In this document: piece by piece, positions 1 through 6,729 of the stretch
Layout: each line of letters opens with the position of its first letter
Numbering within the stretch: position 1 is the stretch's first letter
DNA from: Beijerinckiaceae bacterium
GTDB taxonomy: Bacteria; Pseudomonadota; Alphaproteobacteria; Rhizobiales; Beijerinckiaceae
DNA: 6,749 nucleotides
NCBI GenBank assembly: GCA_027346205.1
Contig: DAIESR010000540.1
Location: forward strand, 1 to 6,749
Direction of reading: 5' to 3'
Translations under genes and position numbers: made by a program
Notes under the pieces: model-generated
Told to the model about the DNA's origin: nothing
The model's input: only the letters and a program-made list of their open reading frames with translations
Database searches by the model: none

Positions 1-903
1 AATCCCTTCGGGCTCGGCGGTACGGTGACGGCCGGCATTGTTTCGGCGCGCGGCCGCGATATTGGGGCCGGCCCCTATGACGACTTCCTGCAGATCGATG
101 CGCCGGTGAACCGTGGCAATTCCGGCGGCCCGACCTTCAACACCGAGGGCATGGTCGTGGGCGTCAACACGGCGATCTATTCGCCTTCGGGTGGCAGCGT
201 CGGAATCGGCTTCGCGATTCCGGCCGATGTCGTGCAGCCGGTGATCACCGCTCTGAAGGAGCATGGCAAGGTGACACGCGGCTGGATCGGCGTGGAGATC
301 CAGCCGGTCACCCCCGATATCGCCGACAGCATCGGTTTCAAATCGACCAAGGGCGCGATCGTCGCCGAAGTGCAACCTGATGGCCCGGCCAAGGCGGCAG
401 GGCTCAAATCGGGGGACATCATCGAAGCTGTCAATGGCGACAAGATCGACGGCCCGCGTGAGCTGGCGCGCAAGATCGCGGCGCTTGGTCCGAAGGCCAA
501 GGCCGATCTGCTTGTCTGGCGCAATGGGTCGGAGAAGACGATGACCATGACGCTCGGCACTCTGCCGAACCAGCAGCAGGCCAAGGCGGAGACCGAGCAG
601 AATGCGACCGGCAATCCGCTGTCCAGCTATGGCATGACACTGGCGCCGGCCGATCAAGTCCCCGGTGCCGGCAAGCAGGGCGTGGTCGTTACCGAGCTCG
701 ATCCCGACGGCGCAGCGGCACAAAAGGGCATGCGTGTCGGCGATGTGATCCTCGAGGCGGGCGGCAAGACCGTCAACACGCCGTCGGAGATTTCGGCCGT
801 GATGAACGATGCGAAGAAGGAAGGCCGCAAGGCGGTGCTGCTGCGCATCAAGAATGGCGAGGAGACCCATTTCGTCGCTCTCGCGGTCAAGCCGGCGTCC
901 TGA
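1..903 (+). CDS. degP: DegP/HtrA-family periplasmic serine endoprotease, C-terminal part (5' end outside window)
   Basis: The reading frame is open from base 1 and stops at TGA 901-903, giving the last 300 residues. The fragment begins with NPFGLG, just before the TAGIVSA strand of the trypsin-like fold. The catalytic-serine motif NRGNSGGP follows, with the serine at fragment residue 41 (codon 121-123); the His and Asp of the triad lie upstream of the window. GIGFAIP closes the protease domain. PDZ1 covers about residues 95-190 ([12 protein letters not shown], then [14 protein letters not shown]) and PDZ2 about 205-300 ([13 protein letters not shown]). Two PDZ domains are typical of DegP/DegQ/MucD rather than single-PDZ DegS. 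The family degrades and chaperones misfolded envelope proteins in the periplasm; the signal peptide is not visible. The stop is followed directly by a palindromic repeat and then a terminator. It lies upstream of a two-component pair that may control it (inference). degQ/mucD naming is equally possible. Confidence 0.93.
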   Translation, partial: NPFGLGGTVTAGIVSARGRDIGAGPYDDFLQIDAPVNRGNSGGPTFNTEGMVVGVNTAIYSPSGGSVGIGFAIPADVVQPVITALKEHGKVTRGWIGVEIQPVTPDIADSIGFKSTKGAIVAEVQPDGPAKAAGLKSGDIIEAVNGDKIDGPRELARKIAALGPKAKADLLVWRNGSEKTMTMTLGTLPNQQQAKAETEQNATGNPLSSYGMTLAPADQVPGAGKQGVVVTELDPDGAAAQKGMRVGDVILEAGGKTVNTPSEISAVMNDAKKEGRKAVLLRIKNGEETHFVALAVKPAS

Positions 904-948
904 CGCATGATCCCGAAAAGTTGCAGACTTTTCGGAAGAGATCATGCG
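904..948. repeat. REP-like palindromic element, copy 1
   Basis: This is a near-perfect inverted repeat that begins on the base after the degP stop codon. The outer arms CGCATGATC (904-912) and GATCATGCG (940-948) are exact complements. The inner arms CCGAAAAGT (913-921) and ACTTTTCGG (927-935) are also exact. The loop is TGCAG, with a four-base bulge AAGA at 936-939. Transcribed, it would fold into an 18-bp interrupted hairpin that could protect the degP mRNA 3' end. From memory, repeats with this core are common between genes in Hyphomicrobiales; copy number in this genome cannot be seen here. Confidence 0.8.
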
Positions 949-956
949 CAAGGTGT

Positions 957-1021
957 CATGATCCCGAAAAGTTTCTGGCCCCTGGATTAAATCCGGGGGG
1001 CCGGCAACTTTCCGGGACATG
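957..1021. repeat. REP-like palindromic element, copy 2 (longer, imperfect)
   Basis: CATGATCCCGAAAAGTT at 957-973 is an exact 17-bp direct repeat of 906-922. Its partner arm AACTTTCCGGGACATG (1006-1021) is imperfect, with one mismatch and one missing base relative to the exact complement. The centre differs from copy 1: it is a GC-rich hairpin pairing about 975-986 with 992-1004 around GGATTAAATCC. The outer arms therefore look like the same repeat family carrying a different internal stem. No credible gene is seen across it. Confidence 0.7.
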
Positions 1022-1072
1022 TTCTAGCCGTTGCCCGGCGTCGGTCCCCCTCACGACATCGGTCAAAGGAGG

Positions 1073-1105
1073 CGGCAGGCTCGGATTTCCGGCCTGCCGT
1101 TTTTT
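1073..1105 (+). terminator. Intrinsic (Rho-independent) terminator before the response regulator
   Basis: CGGCAGGC (1073-1080) pairs exactly with GCCTGCCG (1092-1099). The stem continues as CGG/CCG (1082-1084 with 1089-1091) around an ATTT loop, with one bulged T at 1081. Six T residues follow at 1100-1105. It would end transcripts coming from degP. It also sits only 15 bases before the likely start of the response regulator, so that gene needs either a promoter in very little space or read-through. An AAAGGAGG sequence at 1065-1072 directly precedes the stem and has no start codon at useful spacing. Confidence 0.8.
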
Positions 1106-1120
1106 CATGGGATTACCTAT

Positions 1121-1813
1121 ATGTTCTCGATGCGCATTCTCATCATCGAAGACGATTCGGAAGCGGCCCTCTACCTCGTGAAGGCATTTCGCGAGGCTGG
1201 CCATGTCGCCGATCATGCCGGCGATGGGGTCGAAGGCTATGAAAAGGCTCGCGGCGAGGGATATGATGCGTTGATCGTTGATCGCATGTTGCCGAAACTC
1301 GACGGCCTATCGCTGATCGGTGCGCTGAGGGTGCAGAAAATCGAGACGCCGGTTTTGATCCTTTCGGCGCTCGGTCAGGTCGATGATCGGGTGAAGGGAT
1401 TGCGGGCCGGGGGCGATGATTATCTCACCAAGCCCTATGCCTTTTCCGAATTGCTGGCGCGCATCGAAGTCCTTGGCCGGCGCAAGTTCTCGGGCGGCGG
1501 CGAGGAGACGTTCTACCGGGTCGATGGCCTCGAACTCGACCGGCTATCGCATAAACTGACCCGCAACGGCAAAGAGATCGCGCTGCAACCGCGTGAATTC
1601 CGCTTGCTCGAATATTTGATGAAACATGCGGGACAGGTGGTGACGCGGACCATGCTGCTCGAAAATGTCTGGGACTATCATTTCGATCCGCAGACCAATG
1701 TCATCGATGTTCATATTTCGCGGCTTCGTGCCAAGATCGACAAAGGGTTCGATCCACCGCTCCTGCAGACGATACGTGGTGCTGGATACATGATCCGTGA
1801 TGGCTCTCGGTAA
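1121..1813 (+). CDS. OmpR/PhoB-family two-component response regulator
   Basis: This 230-residue DNA-binding regulator is a typical length for the OmpR family. The receiver domain covers about residues 4-120: acidic pocket E10-D11-D12 (from RILIIEDD), phospho-acceptor D54 in LIVDRMLPKLDG, switch serine S82 in VLILSA, and conserved lysine K104 in YLTKPY. The winged-helix effector domain covers about 130-227, with PREFRLLEYLMKHAGQVVTR and the recognition region NVIDVHISRLRAKID, then the C-terminal hairpin IRGAGYMI. ATG 1121 was chosen because GGGA (1109-1112) lies 8 bases upstream; ATG 1130 gives the family-typical MRILIIEDD start but has no ribosome site. Its 3' end overlaps the partner kinase gene by 17 bp. 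Regulated genes are unknown; the adjacent degP is a plausible target by position only. No specific symbol is justified. Confidence 0.93.
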   Translation: MFSMRILIIEDDSEAALYLVKAFREAGHVADHAGDGVEGYEKARGEGYDALIVDRMLPKLDGLSLIGALRVQKIETPVLILSALGQVDDRVKGLRAGGDDYLTKPYAFSELLARIEVLGRRKFSGGGEETFYRVDGLELDRLSHKLTRNGKEIALQPREFRLLEYLMKHAGQVVTRTMLLENVWDYHFDPQTNVIDVHISRLRAKIDKGFDPPLLQTIRGAGYMIRDGSR

Positions 1814-3272
1814 GCTCTTCCGGACGACGGCGTTCAAGATCTCGGCCGTCTATCTCATCGTCTCGGCCATCGGCGCCGGGATCGTGCTCGGTCGTGTCGG
1901 CTGGAACGTCAAGCAGTTGATCGATGAGCAGATCGGCCAGACCGTCAATGCCGACATCACCGGCCTGGCGGAACAATATGAACAGGGCGGTATCAATCAA
2001 CTCGTGCGGGCGATCCAGCGGCGTATCCGCCAGCCGGGCGCCGACCTCTATCTGCTCACGACTTTTGCCGGCGAGCCGGTCGTCGGCAATATCGTCAGCC
2101 TGCCGCCCGGCGTGCTCGACCGTCCGGGTCTCGTCGAAACCGACTATTTGCGCAGTGGCGAAGTCAAGGCGCATCATCGCGCTCTGGCGCGCATCTTCGC
2201 GCTGTCCGGGGGGTTCCGCCTGCTCGTCGGCCATGACATAGAAGAGGGCGTGCGGCTGCGCCATATTCTTGCCGGCGCGCTCGCGACTTCGCTGATATGG
2301 CTGACCATCATCGGCACGATCGGCGGTCTCTGGGCGGCGCGGCGGGTCCTGCATCGGGTCGACAAGATCAATGCGCAGGCCCAGACCATCGTCACCGGCG
2401 GGCTTGCCGGCCGCGTACCGCTTGCCGGCACCGGCGATGAACTCGATCGTCTCGTGCAGAATCTCAATGCCATGCTCGATCGCATTCAGGTGCTGATGGC
2501 CGGCCTGAAGGAGGTTTCGGACAATCTCGCGCATGATCTGCGGACGCCGATGACGCGGCTGCGGAGCCGGGCCGAACACGCGCTGCATACGGCCGAGTCG
2601 GCGGAGGATTATCGCTCCGCGCTCGAAAAGGTCATCGAGGAATCCGATGGTCTCATCCGCATTTTCAATGCGCTGCTGATGATCGCTCGGGCCGAGGCCG
2701 GGACGGGCTTCGACGGCATGGTGGATTTCGATGCCGCGAGCGTCGCGCGCGACGTTGCCGAGCTTTATGAGCCGCTGGCCGAAGACCGCGGAATGGTGCT
2801 GTCGCTCGATGTGGACAATGGCCTGACTTTGCGCGGGAGCCGCGAGCTCGTCGGCCAGGCGCTTGCCAATCTTGTCGACAATGCTTTGAAATATGGAGCG
2901 CCGGAGCAGACCGAGAAGGATAGGGAAGCAGCAGAGGCAGAGGCGAGCGCGTCCTTGGTTCTCGCCGCCAAGCGCAATGGCGATAGCGTCGAGATCAGCG
3001 TGTCCGATCGCGGTCCGGGTATCGCAGCGGAAGACCGGGCGCGTGTGCAGGATCGTTTTGTCCGGCTCGAAAATTCGCGTTCCAGGCCAGGCTCCGGCCT
3101 CGGTCTGGCGCTTGCCGCCGCCGTCGCGCGTCTGCACAAAGGCAAATTGCTGATCGAGGACAATGAGCCGGGGCTGCGCGTGACCCTTGTTCTACCAGCG
3201 GCGGCACGGACTCCGCCACTGCTGGCGCCGCCGCGGGCGCAAACGCAGGCTCAGGCGGGAGCCACCGCGTGA
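1797..3272 (+). CDS. Membrane sensor histidine kinase, HAMP type, partner of the upstream regulator
   Basis: The 491-residue inner-membrane kinase should autophosphorylate and pass the phosphate to D54 of the upstream regulator. The order is TM helix 1 (about 12-31), a periplasmic sensor segment of about 125 residues with no domain I recognise, TM helix 2 (about 157-180), HAMP (about 181-233), and the dimerisation/phosphotransfer helix with H246 in NLAHDLRTPMTRLRSR. The ATP-binding domain has N-box NLVDNALKYG (358-367), G1 box DRGPGIA (404-410), F-box RFVR (420-423) and G2 box GSGLGL (432-437), so it looks catalytically complete. An E/A-rich charged insert (about 370-390) lies between the N and G1 boxes, and the C-terminus is a Pro/Ala/Gln-rich tail. 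GTG 1797 is immediately followed by ATG 1800, and either could be the start. It overlaps the regulator by 17 bp and glnE by 4 bp, so the three are probably co-transcribed. The signal is unknown. Confidence 0.93.
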   Translation: MMALGKLFRTTAFKISAVYLIVSAIGAGIVLGRVGWNVKQLIDEQIGQTVNADITGLAEQYEQGGINQLVRAIQRRIRQPGADLYLLTTFAGEPVVGNIVSLPPGVLDRPGLVETDYLRSGEVKAHHRALARIFALSGGFRLLVGHDIEEGVRLRHILAGALATSLIWLTIIGTIGGLWAARRVLHRVDKINAQAQTIVTGGLAGRVPLAGTGDELDRLVQNLNAMLDRIQVLMAGLKEVSDNLAHDLRTPMTRLRSRAEHALHTAESAEDYRSALEKVIEESDGLIRIFNALLMIARAEAGTGFDGMVDFDAASVARDVAELYEPLAEDRGMVLSLDVDNGLTLRGSRELVGQALANLVDNALKYGAPEQTEKDREAAEAEASASLVLAAKRNGDSVEISVSDRGPGIAAEDRARVQDRFVRLENSRSRPGSGLGLALAAAVARLHKGKLLIEDNEPGLRVTLVLPAAARTPPLLAPPRAQTQAQAGATA

Positions 3273-6217
3273 GCGGCTCGCAGCCTCTGCCGGCCGAGCG
3301 CTTGGCCTTGCGTGATCTTCTGACGAAAGCGCCGCGTGTCGCGGATTCCAGCCGGGCGCAGGCGCGGCTCGGTGATCTTCTGGCCGATGCGGGCGAAGCG
3401 CCCGGTTTCCTCGCGGACGAAAAGGTGCGGGCGCTGCTCTGCGGCATCGCCGACCATTCCTCTTATCTGTGGAGCTTGATCCGCGCCGATTTCGTGCGCC
3501 TGCGGTGTCTCTTTGAAGCGCCACCACATGAGAGCCGCGACGCCTGCCTTGCAACCCTGGCATCGGCTTGCGATGCGGCCGCCTCCGAAGCGGAGGTGAT
3601 GTGCCTCTTGCGGCGTGCGAAACAGGAGATGGCGTTGCTCGTCGCGCTTGCCGATCTCGGCGGCGTATGGAGTGGCAAGATGGTGATGGCGGCATTGACC
3701 GCCGCCGCCGATGCCTTTGTCGGATGCGCCATGCGCTTCGTCTTGCGCAAAGCCGCAGAAAGCCATCAGCTCGTTTTGCCCGATCGGGCTGATCCCGAAC
3801 GCGAGTGCGGTGTCGTCATTCTCGCGCTTGGCAAGCATGGTGGGGGCGAGCTGAATTATTCGAGCGACACGGATCTCATCGTGCTTTTCGATGAGCGAAG
3901 CGCCGCTGCTGTGCCACGTGGCGAGTCCGGCCCGCTCTTCGTGCGGCTCACCCGGCAGCTCGTGAAGATCTTGCAAGAGCGCACGGTCGACGGCTATGTG
4001 CTGCGCGTCGATCTGAGGCTCAGGCCCGATCCTGGCTCGACAGCGATCGCGATCTCCGTGCCGGCAGCTTGCTCTTATTATGAATTCTTCGGGCAGAATT
4101 GGGAGCGTGCCGCATTCATCAAGGCGCGGCCGATCGCTGGCGATCTGCGGCTCGGCGCCGCTTTTCTGCAAGGACTCACGCCGTTCATCTGGCGCAAATA
4201 TCTCGATTATGCGGCGATCGCCGATATTCATGCGATGAAACGGCAAATCCATGCCGTGCGCGGGCATGCCGAGGTGACTGTCGCCGGCCATGACATCAAA
4301 TTGGGGCGCGGCGGTATTCGAGAGATCGAGTTCTTCGTGCAGACTCAGCAGCTCGTCTATGGCGGCAAGAGAGTCGATCTGCGCGGTGCGAGGACGCTCG
4401 ATATGCTGGCGGAATTAGCACGGGAAGGGCTCGTCTCCAAAGATGCGCGCGAGGATCTCGACGCTGCCTATCTCTTCTTGCGGGAGATCGAGCATCGCCT
4501 GCAAATGGTCGCCGATGAACAGACGCAACGCCTGCCGAAAGACGCTGCGGAACTTTCTCGCTTCGCGAATTTCTGCGGCTATGTGGATTTAGCAGCCTTC
4601 GCCGCAATCTTCACCTCTCATCTCACCCGCGTTGCCGAACATTATGCGCGGCTCTTCGAGCATGCGCCGGGTCTTTCGGCCGAAATCGGCAATCTCGTCT
4701 TCACCGGCGCCGGCGACGATCCGGAAACGCTCGAAACCCTCTCGCTTCTCGGTTTCAAACGGCCGGCGCTTGCGATCGAAATGATCCGTGGCTGGCATTT
4801 CGGCCGCCATCCCGCCATGCGATCGGAGCGAGCACGCGAAGTCCTGACGGAGCTTGTGCCGGCGCTGCTGCAGGCTTTCGCCAATTCCGGTGATCCAGAT
4901 GCCGCGCTCGCTGCTTTCGATTCAGCCCTTGGCCGGATGAAGGCGGTGGTGGAGCTTTTGGCGATCCTGAAATCCAATGCGCCTTTGCGCGAACTCTTCG
5001 CAACCATTCTTGGCGGCGCGCCACGGCTCGCCGAAATGGTCGTTAAGCGGCCGCATGTCCTTGACGCGGCGATGGATAGCGCTCGTCTCGCCGCCGAACT
5101 CGACGAGTCGGCGTTCAGGGCAAGGCTCGCCGCGCAACTCGCCGCGCAACTCGCCACGGAAGCCGGCACGGAGGAGATCCTCGATTCCTTGCGCGATTTC
5201 GCGAAGGAGGAGTCCTTCCTGATCGGCGTGCGGCTCTTGGCCGATCTGATCACGCCCGAAGCGGCGGGCGCTGCCTATTCGGCTTTGGCTGCGAGTGTAG
5301 TCGCTGCCGCACTCGACCATGTGACGCAATGTTTCGTCGAAAGACATGGGCGAGTTCCGGGTGGGCGCTGCGTCGTTCTCGGCCTCGGCAAGCTCGGCTC
5401 GCGCGAGATGACAGCCGCGTCAGATCTCGATCTGACCCTCATCTACGATTTCGATCCTGATCATCCCGTCGCAGATGGGCCGAGCGCGCTTCACGCCATG
5501 CGCTATTTCACGCGACTCACGCAGAGGCTCATCTCGTCCTTGACGGTGGCGACGCGGCGCGGCCGTCTCTATGAGGTCGACATGCGGCTGCGGCCTTCCG
5601 GACGCAAAGGCCCGGTCGCGACGCAATTCGCGAGCTTCGTCTCCTATCAGGCAACGGACGCGGCGAGCTGGGAGCATATGGCGCTGACACGTGCGCGCGT
5701 CATTGCCGGCGACCCGTCTCTTGCGGCCGAGGTCGCGGCTGCGCGCATCGCGATCCTGTCACATCCGCCGGCCGACAGCTTGCGCCGGGACATCGCGGAA
5801 ATGCGCCAGCTCATCGCGCAAGAAAAAGGCGAGCAAGGTCCGTTCGACCTCAAATATGCGACGGGTGGATTGGTCGATATCGACTTCATCGCGCAATATC
5901 TCTGCCTTGCTCATGCGCATGCGAATAAGGCCATGCTCGCGACGAGTCCTGCCGCGCTGATCGCTGCGGCGGGGACAGCGAATTATCTTACGCCAGAGCA
6001 AGTGGACGCTCTGCTGGCGGCGCGACAGCTCTATGCCGATCTCATGCAGCTCTTGTCCACACTGGTCGATCGTCCAGACGCCCCCGAACCGCTGAGCGAG
6101 GCCGTGGCCAAGCGGCTCGCGGCGGTCGCGGGCCTCCCCGACCGTGCCCGACTCGAAGCTGAATTGGCAGAGGCGCGGGCAAAAGTGCGGGAGATTTTCG
6201 TCGAAATTATAGGGTGA
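3269..6217 (+). CDS. glnE: Bifunctional glutamine synthetase adenylyltransferase / adenylyl-removing enzyme
   Basis: The cytoplasmic enzyme adds AMP to a tyrosine of glutamine synthetase (inactivation) and removes it by phosphorolysis (reactivation), under PII and glutamine control. At 982 residues it is full length for the family. The expected two nucleotidyltransferase modules are both intact. The N-terminal (adenylyl-removing) one has GKHGGGELNYSSDTD at 188-202 with D200 and D202, WERAAFIKARPIAGD from W278, and GRGGIREIEFFVQ from G346. The C-terminal (adenylylating) one has GLGKLGSREMTAASDLD at 705-721 with D719 and D721, WEHMALTRARVIAGD from W801, and DLKYATGGLVDIDF from D860. GTG 3269 is chosen because it overlaps the kinase TGA (GTGA, 4 bp) and GGGAG (3257-3261) lies 7 bases upstream. 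Production is therefore probably coupled to kinase translation. A short in-frame tandem repeat lies in the central linker. Confidence 0.97.
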   Translation: MSGSQPLPAERLALRDLLTKAPRVADSSRAQARLGDLLADAGEAPGFLADEKVRALLCGIADHSSYLWSLIRADFVRLRCLFEAPPHESRDACLATLASACDAAASEAEVMCLLRRAKQEMALLVALADLGGVWSGKMVMAALTAAADAFVGCAMRFVLRKAAESHQLVLPDRADPERECGVVILALGKHGGGELNYSSDTDLIVLFDERSAAAVPRGESGPLFVRLTRQLVKILQERTVDGYVLRVDLRLRPDPGSTAIAISVPAACSYYEFFGQNWERAAFIKARPIAGDLRLGAAFLQGLTPFIWRKYLDYAAIADIHAMKRQIHAVRGHAEVTVAGHDIKLGRGGIREIEFFVQTQQLVYGGKRVDLRGARTLDMLAELAREGLVSKDAREDLDAAYLFLREIEHRLQMVADEQTQRLPKDAAELSRFANFCGYVDLAAFAAIFTSHLTRVAEHYARLFEHAPGLSAEIGNLVFTGAGDDPETLETLSLLGFKRPALAIEMIRGWHFGRHPAMRSERAREVLTELVPALLQAFANSGDPDAALAAFDSALGRMKAVVELLAILKSNAPLRELFATILGGAPRLAEMVVKRPHVLDAAMDSARLAAELDESAFRARLAAQLAAQLATEAGTEEILDSLRDFAKEESFLIGVRLLADLITPEAAGAAYSALAASVVAAALDHVTQCFVERHGRVPGGRCVVLGLGKLGSREMTAASDLDLTLIYDFDPDHPVADGPSALHAMRYFTRLTQRLISSLTVATRRGRLYEVDMRLRPSGRKGPVATQFASFVSYQATDAASWEHMALTRARVIAGDPSLAAEVAAARIAILSHPPADSLRRDIAEMRQLIAQEKGEQGPFDLKYATGGLVDIDFIAQYLCLAHAHANKAMLATSPAALIAAAGTANYLTPEQVDALLAARQLYADLMQLLSTLVDRPDAPEPLSEAVAKRLAAVAGLPDRARLEAELAEARAKVREIFVEIIG
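5126..5155 (+). repeat. 12-bp in-frame tandem repeat (2.5 copies) within glnE
   Basis: CTCGCCGCGCAA occurs at 5126-5137 and 5138-5149, followed by a half copy CTCGCC at 5150-5155. It encodes LAAQ-LAAQ-LA in the helical region between the two catalytic modules of GlnE. Because the unit is a multiple of three, gain or loss of copies would change length by four residues without a frameshift. Confidence 0.85.
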
Positions 6218-6237
6218 GCACGTGTTGGCCCCCGTTG

Positions 6238-6276
6238 AGCCTTTCCTATGGTTTGGGGAGGCCTGGAAAAAAGGCT
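6238..6276. repeat. Weak inverted repeat downstream of glnE
   Basis: AGCCTTT (6238-6244) is the exact complement of AAAGGCT (6270-6276), with a 25-base loop and only TTT afterwards. It is the only candidate stem I find between glnE and the next gene that could end the operon transcript. The long loop and short T-run make it a poor intrinsic terminator; it may be chance. Confidence 0.2.
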
Positions 6277-6286
6277 TTCGGGTGAA

Positions 6287-6316
6287 TTGGCGCTCAGGCT
6301 GAATGAGTGCTATATT
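6287..6316 (+). promoter_or_regulatory. Sigma70-like promoter for the antitoxin-like gene
   Basis: TTGGCG (6287-6292) and TATATT (6311-6316) are separated by 18 bp, and TGC directly before the -10 makes it an extended -10 (TGn). Local base composition shifts to AT-rich here. The expected transcription start, about 7 bases after the -10, falls on or next to ATG 6323, which implies a leaderless message. No clear operator palindrome is seen around it. Confidence 0.45.
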
Positions 6317-6322
6317 TTTATT

Positions 6323-6553
6323 ATGTCCGCCAAGCCGAAATCCATTATATCGCCACCGGTCGTCGTTCCCGTAGACGATGAAACGCGCGCGATGTTGAAC
6401 TATGCAGCCAGTGCCGAAGGCCGCGCCAAAATCGAGCGTGCGCATCAGGAGCTTCGCGAAGGCAAAGGGATTGTCGCCACGGAAAGTTATTTCGAAAAAT
6501 TGAACCGGCGGATCTCCGATCGTGTCAAGAAGGGCGGTCGCTCCGGCCCATGA
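6323..6553 (+). CDS. Small antitoxin-like protein (probable type II toxin-antitoxin antitoxin)
   Basis: This gene encodes 76 residues: a short basic N-terminus, a VVVPVDDETRAML segment, a charged helix (about 32-46), then GKGIVATESYFEKLNRRI (48-65) and a basic tail. The pattern of helix, G-x-G-I turn, and F-x-x-L-x-x-R resembles the toxin-binding C-terminus of ParD/RelB-type antitoxins that pair with ParE/RelE toxins. I do not recognise the exact family, and no classic ribbon-helix-helix is evident. The strongest support is context: its TGA overlaps an ATG by 4 bp, and that ATG opens a ParE/RelE-like toxin stub. ATG 6323 is preferred over in-frame ATG 6248, because the 25 extra residues would be translated through the promoter-like sequence and do not look antitoxin-like. 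There is no Shine-Dalgarno before 6323. The partner toxin is truncated, so it may be an orphan antitoxin. Confidence 0.6.
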   Translation: MSAKPKSIISPPVVVPVDDETRAMLNYAASAEGRAKIERAHQELREGKGIVATESYFEKLNRRISDRVKKGGRSGP

Positions 6554-6681
6554 GGTGCATAGTCTTTGCCCCATCTTTCGATCGGGAAATCGAAGATATC
6601 GGCGTCTACATAGAAGAATATTTTGGAGATGACGTTCGCCGGAAATTTGTTGCCGATGTCGCCGCGAGGAAGTATAAATAA
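6550..6681 (+). pseudogene. Truncated ParE/RelE-like toxin gene (43 codons)
   Basis: ATG 6550 overlaps the antitoxin-like stop (ATGA), the usual antitoxin-toxin arrangement. The product reads MRCIVFAPSFDREIEDIGVY and continues with IEEYFGDDVRRKFVADV. This resembles the N-terminal beta-strand and helical hairpin of ParE/RelE toxins (the x-F-x-P-x-F-x-x-x-L-x-x-I-x-x-Y-I pattern, then an F-V segment). After V37 the similarity ends in AARKYK and TAA 6679-6681. ParE/RelE proteins are normally about 85-105 residues, so the C-terminal half, including the later beta-strands and active-site region, is missing. No toxin-like continuation is evident in the other two frames before the next gene, so a simple single-base frameshift does not explain it. 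Deletion or recombination is more likely. The product is probably non-toxic. The family assignment is from pattern memory. Confidence 0.6.
6650..6678 (+). promoter_or_regulatory. Sigma70-like promoter for the gene at the window's right edge
   Basis: TTGCCG (6650-6655) and TATAAA (6673-6678) are 17 bp apart. A start near 6685 would give a leader of about 45 bases before ATG 6730. The -35 lies inside the toxin stub's coding sequence and the -10 in its last codons. It is predicted from sequence only. Confidence 0.4.
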
Positions 6682-6729
6682 TTGATTATTGCCAACACGG
6701 CCGCGAAAAACCAAAGAGAAGGGCAAATC

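Noticed and set aside
1031..1120. N-terminal extension of the response regulator from TTG 1031
   Set aside because: It would add 30 residues translated through the terminator hairpin, with no receiver-domain resemblance.
921..1181. 86-codon + strand frame starting inside the repeat region
   Set aside because: It consists of translated palindromic repeats and terminator, then an out-of-frame piece of the response regulator.
1701..3137. 478-codon open frame on the - strand opposite the histidine kinase
   Set aside because: It lies wholly antisense to a kinase with all its motifs. Its composition is the His/Asp/Arg-rich kind seen in the mirror frame of high-GC genes, and no domain is recognisable.
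3251..4291. 346-codon open frame on the - strand opposite glnE
   Set aside because: It is a mirror-frame artefact of the glnE N-terminal module; no recognisable domain or start context.
6248..6322. N-terminal extension of the antitoxin-like protein from ATG 6248
   Set aside because: The 25 extra residues are encoded by sequence that looks like the gene's promoter and do not resemble an antitoxin N-terminus.
5759..6574. 271-codon open frame on the - strand across the glnE end and the antitoxin-like gene
   Set aside because: It is antisense to the conserved end of glnE and its C-terminal half mirrors it. Nothing in the antitoxin region reads as a protein family on this strand.
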